In this document: piece after piece, positions 56,463-64,000 of the stretch
Position numbering within the stretch: position 1 is the stretch's first letter
Layout of the letters: the number at the start of each line of letters is the position of its first letter
Assembly: GCA_015059095.1 (NCBI GenBank)
Contig: SVBA01000003.1
Span: 50,738-114,737 of the forward strand
DNA: 64,000 nucleotides
Reading direction: 5' to 3'
From: Erysipelotrichaceae bacterium
Lineage (GTDB): Bacteria; Bacillota_I; Bacilli_A; RFN20; CAG-449
Position numbers and translations under genes: made by a program
The notes under the pieces: generated by a model
Seen by the model: the letters and a program-made list of their open reading frames with translations, nothing else
What the model was told of the DNA's origin: nothing
Database searches by the model: none

Positions 56463-57317
56463 TTATGAAATAATTAAATACGGAGTTACTTGATAACACC
56501 AAAGAGGTGGAATAAGAACATCTAAAATTTTGTGTCCTCTTTCATCCATTTTTTCTCCATCCCACTTATCTACATATAAATATAATGTACCATAGATTCC
56601 AGTATTCATAAAACATGCTCCTACGTAATATGAAGATAAATCTTCTTTAACCCCGTTAATATATAATTCTTTCGCGTCAAAATTGATATAACTATTAAAT
56701 TCACCCATTAATTTATATGTATTTTCTTCATATGTAAATTCAATTTCTTTTTGATTTACATTAATTATCATATCTTCACACTCATATTCACCAATGTATG
56801 CAACATTATAAACATATCTTGCACATACCCTTCGAACATGAATTTCTTTTAAACTTTCATCAACGTTTTTTAATTTATTTTCTTCTATTAAATTAGTAAA
56901 TGTTGAATCTGTGTATAAACCAACTAAGACTGGAGAATTACCTACTCCTGTCCAATAATTATCACTTTCAATTGTATAATTAATAAATTTTCTATCTAGC
57001 CCAGTATAATCTTCTCCTTTAAGTAAATATTGATAATTTGCAATTTCAAAAGAATCATTTTCATAAATATATACTGCTACTTTAACCTCGTTTTCTAATG
57101 GTTCTCTATCATTCTTTATTATTACATTTGAAATATTATTTGGTTCAAAATTATTAATTTTTCCACTTTCAACATCTCTATAATCAACATTTAAGTAATC
57201 TTCTATAGTCATTGTCCTTGGATCTAGATTTTGAATTTCTTCACTACTTGTCGAAATATTGCACGATACTAAATTTAATAAAACTAAAGATGCAACTATT
57301 ATTTTAATAAATTTCAT
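56463..57317 (-). CDS. Hypothetical lipoprotein
   Basis: Lipobox 'LVLLNLVSCNIS'; 284 aa, no recognised family. Confidence 0.6.
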   Translation of the reverse strand: MKFIKIIVASLVLLNLVSCNISTSSEEIQNLDPRTMTIEDYLNVDYRDVESGKINNFEPNNISNVIIKNDREPLENEVKVAVYIYENDSFEIANYQYLLKGEDYTGLDRKFINYTIESDNYWTGVGNSPVLVGLYTDSTFTNLIEENKLKNVDESLKEIHVRRVCARYVYNVAYIGEYECEDMIINVNQKEIEFTYEENTYKLMGEFNSYINFDAKELYINGVKEDLSSYYVGACFMNTGIYGTLYLYVDKWDGEKMDERGHKILDVLIPPLWCYQVTPYLIIS

Positions 57318-57399
57318 ATAAGTCCCTCCTTAAGATTAGTGTAATCAAAACAATTAAAAAAATAAAGATACTTTTCTGACACTTTAATAATCGAAACGA

Positions 57400-57422
57400 A
57401 AAAAGTAGCTATTAAGCTACTT
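57400..57422 (-). terminator. Terminator of YtpR-like gene
   Basis: AAGTAGC-TATTAA-GCTACTT with adjacent A run (T run on the minus strand). Confidence 0.65.
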
Positions 57423-57429
57423 ATATTAA

Positions 57430-58047
57430 TTAAATTTCTTTTAATGAGAAGAAGTCTTGTCCTACTTCAACTTTATCTTCTTCAAGTTCTAATAAATGAT
57501 GTGGTGGATATTCAATTTTAATACCCAATTCACGCGGAGAACAACACATACCATTAGATACTTCTCCTAATAATTTTCCTGGTTTAATGACCGTTCCATC
57601 CATCATTGTAGTTCCTACTGTAGCAACTACAACAAGCATATTTTCTTTTACATTTAATGCACCACATACAATATCTAATACTTCATCTTTAACATCAACT
57701 GTTAAACAATGTAAATGTGATGATTCAGGATGTTCTTCTACAGTTAAAATTCTACCTACTTTAAATCCAGTTTCTTTAACATAATCAAGTTTTTCAATTC
57801 CAAATTGTGTTAATCTATTATTGATAATATCAATAACTGTATCAGGAGGAAGAATGATTCTACCTTCGTTTTTAAATTTTACAACTTCAGAAATATTAAA
57901 TACATTAATACCAATTACTCTATCATTATTATATATAACACAGATATCATTTTTAGTTTCAATATGTGTTGCTTGTGCATCATTATCAATAACAATTAAT
58001 AAGACATCTCCAATTAATTTACGATTATAAAAATAAGTAGCTTTCAT
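57430..58047 (-). CDS. ytpR: YtpR-like tRNA-binding (EMAP/PheT N-terminal-like) domain protein
   Basis: 'VGRILTVEEHPESSHLHCLTVDVKDEVLDIVCGALNVKENMLVVVATVGTTMMDGTVIKPGKLLGEVSNGMCCSPRELGI'. Confidence 0.88.
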   Translation of the reverse strand: MKATYFYNRKLIGDVLLIVIDNDAQATHIETKNDICVIYNNDRVIGINVFNISEVVKFKNEGRIILPPDTVIDIINNRLTQFGIEKLDYVKETGFKVGRILTVEEHPESSHLHCLTVDVKDEVLDIVCGALNVKENMLVVVATVGTTMMDGTVIKPGKLLGEVSNGMCCSPRELGIKIEYPPHHLLELEEDKVEVGQDFFSLKEI

Positions 58048-58049
58048 AA

Positions 58050-58688
58050 TTAATTCTCCTTTAATTTAGCAACCAATCTTTTAATTGGTGTACCTAAATT
58101 TCTAAATCTAGTTTCATATTCCGTTGTAGCATCATAAGAATCACTACCATCATAATTATATGTAATAGATTCAATAATAAATGGTGATTGTTCAATATAC
58201 TCCACTGAATCATTAAATAGTATATCATTATCGGATTTAAAAATCAATTTTCCATCTTTTTGAAGGATTTTTGAGTATTTTTCTAACATTGTTGGATAAG
58301 TAAGTCTTCTTTTATGATGTCTTTTTTTAGGCCATGGATCAGAATGATTTAAAAAGATTGTTTTAAACTTTTTATCACCAAATTTTTCAAATAAATAAGT
58401 TGCATCTGCATTAATAAATAAAACATTTTTTATATCTTCATCTTGCATTTTTCTAATCGCATATGCTAGAGCCATAGATTGCATTTCAACAGCCAAAAAA
58501 TGGATATGAGGATATTTTTTTGCCATTGTAATTACAAAATCTCCTTTGCCTGAACCTATCTCTAACACAAGTTCATCATGATTAATAAAATTAATAAATA
58601 TTTCTTTTTCTAAATCTTCTGGAAGCATTACTAAATCAGTATTTTCACTTAATAAAGTATCGCCCCAAGGTTTCTTTTTCATTCTCAT
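58050..58688 (-). CDS. trmB: tRNA (guanine-N7-)-methyltransferase
   Basis: 'LVLEIGSGKGDFVITMAKKYP', 'FLNHSDPWPKKRHHKRRLTYPTML'. Confidence 0.95.
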   Translation of the reverse strand: MRMKKKPWGDTLLSENTDLVMLPEDLEKEIFINFINHDELVLEIGSGKGDFVITMAKKYPHIHFLAVEMQSMALAYAIRKMQDEDIKNVLFINADATYLFEKFGDKKFKTIFLNHSDPWPKKRHHKRRLTYPTMLEKYSKILQKDGKLIFKSDNDILFNDSVEYIEQSPFIIESITYNYDGSDSYDATTEYETRFRNLGTPIKRLVAKLKEN

Positions 58689-58689
58689 A

Positions 58690-60057
58690 CTACTTTAACT
58701 TTCCTAACTCATAAATTGCTCTTGCATAAATACTTTGACTATTTAAATAATCTTCTAAATGAATTTTTTCATTTGGAGAATGGATATTATCTTCTCTTCC
58801 TGGGAAGTGAGATCCAAAAGCAATTGTATTTTTACTTTCTCTAGCGTAAGTACCTCCTCCAATTGTTAATTTTGGAGTAGTATAATCACCAGTTTCTTCT
58901 TGATAAATTTTATATAATGTTTGAATCATCTTAGAATTAGGATCAACTAATAATGGTTCCCCATAACCAAAGAATTTAACTTGGCCTAATTCTAATTCAT
59001 TCATTTTTAATTCTACATCTCTAGGATTACAATTTTCTGGATATCTAAAATTAACCACTAAAGTTAATTTATTTTGTTCAAAATTAATTAATCCTACATT
59101 GTATGTAGTTTCATGTAAATGTTCTCCTTCATAGAAACAATCAAACATTCTTCCAGTAGGTTCTAAATACCATGAAGCTATCTTACTAACATCATTATCA
59201 TGATAATACCAACCTAAAAACTTTAATAAATGTAAACCAGCATTTACTCCAAGTTGAGGCAAAGAACCATGTGCAGATTTACCATAGACAACTAATTCAT
59301 CTAAATCTGATCCACTAATGAATTGATATTTTATATTGATTAAACTAAAGAATTTTTCGCATGCTTTAGACAATTTATAATCATGTTTAAATATACATCT
59401 AGCTTCATCAATAACTGAGTTAACTGCTTGTCCACCTTTAATAGATACTACTTGAGGTAAATCTACTAATAAGTTATGTATAAATCCAGTTATTCCTTTT
59501 TCTCCATAGATAAGTGGAAAATCACCATCAGGAGTAAATCCATATTTAGGATAAGGCTTATGTAATTTATGGAAATAGTGTTCTAAACATTGAGATCCAC
59601 TTTCTTCATTCCCCCCAATTACTAACGATACCTTATATCCATCAATTAAGTTATTTTCTTTTAATGCTTTTAATGCATAGAAAGCTGCCATAGCAGGACC
59701 TTTATCATCAGAAGTTCCTCTTCCATACATAATCTCATTAACAATTTCTCCTCCAAAAGCTTCATAATCCCATTTACCTGTAACAGGAACTACATCAGCA
59801 TGAGCATAAATTGCAATCAATTCACCTTCACCGAAACTAATTTCAGTACAATAATTATCACATCTATCTACATTGAAACCTTCTTTTTCTGCTATAGTAG
59901 CAATATATTCTAATGCATCATAGACTCCTTGACCAAAAGGTTTTTCATTTGTTTTAGTTGTCTCATCATAAACAGAATCTATCTTAATCCAATTTTGTAA
60001 AGAAATTATAGACTCATCTTTATAAGGTTTTAATAACTTTTTAAAATCAATGTTCAT
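58690..60057 (-). CDS. pepV: M20 family dipeptidase, PepV-like
   Basis: 'IYAHADVVPVTGKWDYEAFGGEIVNEIMYGRGTSDDKGPAMAAFYALKAL', 'GGNEESGSQC', 'TIGGGTYARESKNTIAFGSHFPGREDNIHSPNE'. Confidence 0.93.
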   Translation of the reverse strand: MNIDFKKLLKPYKDESIISLQNWIKIDSVYDETTKTNEKPFGQGVYDALEYIATIAEKEGFNVDRCDNYCTEISFGEGELIAIYAHADVVPVTGKWDYEAFGGEIVNEIMYGRGTSDDKGPAMAAFYALKALKENNLIDGYKVSLVIGGNEESGSQCLEHYFHKLHKPYPKYGFTPDGDFPLIYGEKGITGFIHNLLVDLPQVVSIKGGQAVNSVIDEARCIFKHDYKLSKACEKFFSLINIKYQFISGSDLDELVVYGKSAHGSLPQLGVNAGLHLLKFLGWYYHDNDVSKIASWYLEPTGRMFDCFYEGEHLHETTYNVGLINFEQNKLTLVVNFRYPENCNPRDVELKMNELELGQVKFFGYGEPLLVDPNSKMIQTLYKIYQEETGDYTTPKLTIGGGTYARESKNTIAFGSHFPGREDNIHSPNEKIHLEDYLNSQSIYARAIYELGKLK

Positions 60058-60198
60058 AAAAATTACTCCTTTTTAGACTACTTAATTATAAATAAATTGA
60101 TTTATAATTTATACAAATTTTTAATAGCAAAATAGAAAATTATTTAAGTAAGCCTTTACATTTTAATTTAGACAATAATATTCTACCCAGAAAAGAAA

Positions 60199-60222
60199 AA
60201 AACCTAGAAATTTTCTAGGTCT
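60199..60222 (-). terminator. Terminator downstream of ECF S-component gene
   Basis: ACCTAGAAA-TTTTCTAGGT with an A run on the plus strand. Confidence 0.65.
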
Positions 60223-60234
60223 TAATTCAATTAT

Positions 60235-60804
60235 TTATTCTTCATCAGGTAATAATTTTTTACCATATATTTTTAATATTCTTTCAAATACAGGTACTAA
60301 GATTCCCATAACTATAATTTCAATTAAGAAATTAAGAGTTAAAGTACCTACAATTAATGCACTTACTGAATTACCATATACTTCTAAGAAAAATATTAAT
60401 ACACCACAAATATATGTACCAGTGTTAATGATTGGAGATACAATTGAACTAACTCCTACACCTAATAAACTATTCTTTTTACTTAGTGCACGATAAATCC
60501 ATCCAGAAGCTAAACCCGCTAAACCTGTTTTTAAGATACATAAAATAATAGTTGCAATTGGATTAACTGGCATAAATGCCGCTAAAGTTGCAGGTGAAAG
60601 CATAATTACAATACCTTGAGCAGCACCCAATAAAAATCCTGCTGCAGGTCCATAAATACATGCCCCTAAAATCATTGGAATTAATCCTAAAGCAATCTCC
60701 ACTGTTCCAAATTTAATATAAGATGAAACAATTTGTAAAACGATAGTTAAAGCAAGCATTACACCTACTCCAGTTATCTTTTTAATCTTTTTATTTCTAT
60801 TCAT
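60235..60804 (-). CDS. ECF transporter S component, possibly pantothenate-type (PanT-like)
   Basis: About 189 aa with six hydrophobic segments; overlaps/abuts the pantothenate kinase gene. Confidence 0.7.
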   Translation of the reverse strand: MNRNKKIKKITGVGVMLALTIVLQIVSSYIKFGTVEIALGLIPMILGACIYGPAAGFLLGAAQGIVIMLSPATLAAFMPVNPIATIILCILKTGLAGLASGWIYRALSKKNSLLGVGVSSIVSPIINTGTYICGVLIFFLEVYGNSVSALIVGTLTLNFLIEIIVMGILVPVFERILKIYGKKLLPDEE

Positions 60805-60805
60805 T

Positions 60806-61579
60806 TTAATCTTCTCCTCCGTTTTTTAGATAAATTTGATATAATCCTTCCAAAATCAAAGTAGGATCGTGCACAAATTCTTTATCAATGTGCTCCTTTA
60901 ATAAATTAGAATATCCACCTGTAATAACTTTCTTACATGAATAGCCTAATTCTTTTTCCATCATCTTATTCATTCCTTCAATCATCGCAATATTGCCATA
61001 AATTGAACCCGAATTTAAAGAATCTGGAGAGTTTTTACCAATAACTTTCTCTGGTGCTACTAAATCAATATCCATCAATTGAGCTGATTTCTTAGTTAAA
61101 GCCATCATTGCGACCTTAATTCCAGGAGCAATCACACAACCAACAAAATTACCATTTTTATCAATGGCAAGTATCTTAGTTGCAGTTCCCATATCTGTAA
61201 TTAATAATGGATAACCATATTTAGCTTTACCCCCAACTGAATCTGCTACTAAATCAGTACCTAATTCATTTGGATTGTCGATTCTTATTGATAAACCACT
61301 CTTTAACGATTTCCCTACTATCATACATTTGACATTTAAAAGCTTATTTACCATCCTTGCTAAAACTTGTGTTAATGATGGAATAACACTTGCAAGTATC
61401 GCACCTCTAAATTCGCTTGGATCTAAGAAATTCGCTATAAAAAAAGCTCTGATGATATCACTATACTCATCGGAAGACTTATTAACGTCACTATTTGTTC
61501 GATATTCTTTTACTAGTGACCCATTACGATATACCCCAACATAAAGATTGGTGTTACCTAAATCAAGTAATAATACCAT
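60806..61579 (-). CDS. coaX: Type III pantothenate kinase
   Basis: 'LLLDLGNTNLYVGVYRNG', 'LGTDLVADSVGGKAKYGYPLLITDMGTATKI', 'GCVIAPGIKVAM'. Confidence 0.93.
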   Translation of the reverse strand: MVLLLDLGNTNLYVGVYRNGSLVKEYRTNSDVNKSSDEYSDIIRAFFIANFLDPSEFRGAILASVIPSLTQVLARMVNKLLNVKCMIVGKSLKSGLSIRIDNPNELGTDLVADSVGGKAKYGYPLLITDMGTATKILAIDKNGNFVGCVIAPGIKVAMMALTKKSAQLMDIDLVAPEKVIGKNSPDSLNSGSIYGNIAMIEGMNKMMEKELGYSCKKVITGGYSNLLKEHIDKEFVHDPTLILEGLYQIYLKNGGED

Positions 61580-61722
61580 ATATATTCCTTTCTGCTACAG
61601 TCTATAAAAAGTACCGTGCTAAATTTATTATAAATAACAAGAAATTTTTTTTCCATAATTTATTGAAATATGATTTTAAAGTAGTAAAATTGTTTTTATA
61701 CAAAGAAAAGAAGGCGATTTAA

Positions 61723-62334
61723 ATGAAAAAAAATGATTCTATTTATCAATTAGTTCTTTCGTTAGCATTTATCATTTTAGGTGGTATTTGTTTTATTCCC
61801 AATGTTAATTTTCTTCAACAATTAATATGTTTTACAGGAATTGTAATTACTGTTATTGGATTAATATTTTTTATTAAAGGCGTGACTAAAGAATATGATA
61901 TGCATAGTAGAAAAATTTTAGTAATCGTTGGATTAGTAATTGCGTTACTTGGAATTTCTTTTTCAACTTTAGTATGGGTATTATTTGAAATATTTGCTAT
62001 TGCTCTTGGAATTATTTTTATTCTCTATTCAATCATTGGTTTATTTATTGTAGTAAAAGATAAGTATGGACTTAAAAAAGTAAGAATTTTATCTACAACT
62101 AAGAACATTATATATTTATCTATCGGTATACTATTAATAGTAGATTGTATTACTCATCACCTTTCCATTGATTTTACTCTAGGAGGTTTACTAATTCTAG
62201 ATGGAACTATAGGTATCATTACTTACATTTCTTCATATAAAAATTATCACCAAGTTATAGATGTCGATCATTATGAATCAGAAGAAATTGACAGCAAACA
62301 ACATATAAATGATGATTATATAGAAATTGATTAG
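61723..62334 (+). CDS. Hypothetical multi-pass membrane protein
   Basis: 203 aa, several TM segments, hydrophilic C-terminus. Confidence 0.6.
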   Translation: MKKNDSIYQLVLSLAFIILGGICFIPNVNFLQQLICFTGIVITVIGLIFFIKGVTKEYDMHSRKILVIVGLVIALLGISFSTLVWVLFEIFAIALGIIFILYSIIGLFIVVKDKYGLKKVRILSTTKNIIYLSIGILLIVDCITHHLSIDFTLGGLLILDGTIGIITYISSYKNYHQVIDVDHYESEEIDSKQHINDDYIEID

Positions 62335-62352
62335 TCTCGAACTAATCTTTTT
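62328..62352 (+). terminator. Intrinsic terminator
   Basis: GATTAGT-CTCGA-ACTAATC followed by TTTTTTT. Confidence 0.8.
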
Positions 62353-62399
62353 TTATTTATTACTTGCTTTTTGGGTAAAATAGATATAAAATATAGAAT

Positions 62400-63821
62400 A
62401 TGTTAAGTTATGTATTAAAAAGAAAAATAGAAAATAAATTTGTTATAAAAATGAGAGAATATTTGGATTCCAAATGGACTCTTTTTGGCATATTGTTATT
62501 AGCACTAATATCAAATGTTTTCTCTATGGAAATTCCTGTTTTCTATATTTATACAATACTAATTGCTTTAGTGTGTCTGTTCTGTGATGATTTATTACCT
62601 TTACTTCCGATAGCTTGTGCAGGATATATGACATTCTCTAAACCAAACAATCCATTATCTGAAGATCAAACATCAATTTTTATCAAACCTGTTGGTAAAA
62701 TTAATATGATTATTATTGGAGTATTAATTGCAATATTTGTTATTACTAGATTAGTATTTGATATCATTAACCATAAAGAAAGATTAAAAGTTCCTAAACT
62801 ATTAATCGGATATGTTGCATTAGGCATTAGTTACATTTTCGCTGGACTTTTTAGCGGAGAATACGAATTTAGGTCTTCATTTTTTGGATTAGTTGAAATA
62901 CTTACTTTATCATTCTGTTACTTCATTTTTTACTTCACTGTAGATTGGAAAAAAGTTAATAAAGATTACTTCGCATTATTATTCACTTCCTTAAGCGTGA
63001 TGATTTCTTTTGAAATAATTGGTATGTTAATTCACAGCGGTTTCTTTTCTACTACTGGTGATTTTGATAGACGTTTATTATTCACCGGTTGGGGAATTAA
63101 TAATAATGTAGGTGGACAAGCTTGTATTTGTTTACCAGCAGCATTCTATTTTTCTTGCACAAAAAAGAATGGATGGATATTTACTTTACTTGGAACATTT
63201 AATTATCTTTGCTTATTATGTACTCAAAGTAGAGCTTCAATGTTATGCGGAAGCTTTTTCTACTTATGTTGTTTAGTAATTGTTATGATTAAGTCAGTTA
63301 ATAGAAAAGCAAATATTATAGTTTACATTTCTTTATTATTATCTATAACTGCATTTGCTTTTATCTTTAAAACAAAAATAGAAGAATTATTCTCTTCGGT
63401 CATTGATAAAGGTCTAGATGATAATGGTAGATTTGAAATATATGAAATTGGAATCAATAATTTCAAAGAATCTTGGGTATTAGGTAAAGGTTGGTATTGT
63501 TCTGGAACTTTCCAATGGGGTGTTTATGATCCTGATGATTTCCTTCCTCCTAGATATCATAATACTATTATTCAATTGATTGCTAGTGGTGGAATTGTTA
63601 TGTTAGGTGCATATAGTTATCACCGTTTTGAAACTCTCAAACTCTTCTTTAAAAACTTTTCATTAGAAAAATTATTTATGGGATTATGTATCGGTGGATT
63701 ATTATCTACAAGTTTATTAGATTGTCATTTCTTTAACCTAGGACCTGGATTTTTATACTCTGCTCTCCTACTATTAATGGAGATTAGTGACAATAATAAT
63801 TTGGTTAAAGTTAATAATTAA
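62400..63821 (+). CDS. O-antigen ligase / Wzy-like polytopic membrane protein
   Basis: 473 aa polytopic; 'TGWGINNNVGGQACICLPAAFYFS', 'LLCTQSRASMLCG', 'RYHNTIIQLIASGGIVML' typical of the O-antigen ligase superfamily. Confidence 0.72.
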   Translation: MLSYVLKRKIENKFVIKMREYLDSKWTLFGILLLALISNVFSMEIPVFYIYTILIALVCLFCDDLLPLLPIACAGYMTFSKPNNPLSEDQTSIFIKPVGKINMIIIGVLIAIFVITRLVFDIINHKERLKVPKLLIGYVALGISYIFAGLFSGEYEFRSSFFGLVEILTLSFCYFIFYFTVDWKKVNKDYFALLFTSLSVMISFEIIGMLIHSGFFSTTGDFDRRLLFTGWGINNNVGGQACICLPAAFYFSCTKKNGWIFTLLGTFNYLCLLCTQSRASMLCGSFFYLCCLVIVMIKSVNRKANIIVYISLLLSITAFAFIFKTKIEELFSSVIDKGLDDNGRFEIYEIGINNFKESWVLGKGWYCSGTFQWGVYDPDDFLPPRYHNTIIQLIASGGIVMLGAYSYHRFETLKLFFKNFSLEKLFMGLCIGGLLSTSLLDCHFFNLGPGFLYSALLLLMEISDNNNLVKVNN

Positions 63822-63924
63822 TTAAATATAAAAAGTGCGAATAATGAACTGATATCTGTCAAGTAGACAAGTATAAAAATTAAAAATAAATATAATTACA
63901 AGAGGAATGATACGTAAATTCATT

Positions 63925-64000
63925 GGCTCTATAAATAATTTTAGGGTTTTGTAGGGTCAAGCCAAACAAAAAAGTAATGGCAGTCATAGGGTAGATGAGA
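63925..64000. mobile_element. Possible insertion-sequence terminus cut by window edge
   Basis: GGCTCTATAAATAATTTTAGGGTTTTGTAGGG resembles ISL3-type ends from memory; base composition differs from surroundings; no transposase in window. Confidence 0.22.

Noticed and set aside
61275-61722. Overlapping plus-strand ORFs of 89 and 75 aa
   Set aside because: Antisense to coaX; no RBS, no domain.

Overview
AT-rich chromosomal window from a low-GC Firmicutes/Bacilli-like bacterium, probably endospore-capable because it carries a spoIIA locus with sigF and a SleB/CwlJ-type hydrolase. It is densely coding and mostly minus strand. No rRNA, tRNA, CRISPR array or intact transposon was recognised.

Main blocks:
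(1) sigF-spoIIAB-spoIIAA, then a dacF-like carboxypeptidase.
(2) An Fbp/Afu-type ABC importer (ATPase, fused permease, binding lipoprotein) divergent from three tandem class II aldolase paralogs, followed by RpiR, HAD and ManA genes. Candidate operator repeats and a cre-like palindrome sit in the divergent promoter region.
(3) Pyrimidine-nucleoside phosphorylase and an isomerase-like gene.
(4) The conserved rpmB / rpe-rsgA-prkC-prpC-rlmN-rsmB / priA-gmk / rqcH neighbourhood. Its RsmB has lost the catalytic motifs, its Ser/Thr kinase lacks TM and PASTA regions, and two large MacB-like ABC transporters occupy the place where def-fmt usually sits.
(5) Housekeeping genes (TrmL, DegV, a HAD pair with one degenerate member, SleB-like).
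(6) The most system-like region, 39.8-56.4 kb: a TetR-regulated supercluster of Liv-type ABC importer, CoA-transferase, acyl-CoA dehydrogenase/ETF, MaoC, FabG, thiolase, KASIII-like protein and two alpha/beta hydrolases. It has TGAAT-N4-ATTCA operator candidates and a LivG with a large N-terminal coiled-coil-like extension.
(7) YtpR-like, TrmB, PepV, ECF S component-CoaX, and an O-antigen-ligase-like membrane protein.

All assignments come from reading the sequence and remembered family motifs; no database search was run.
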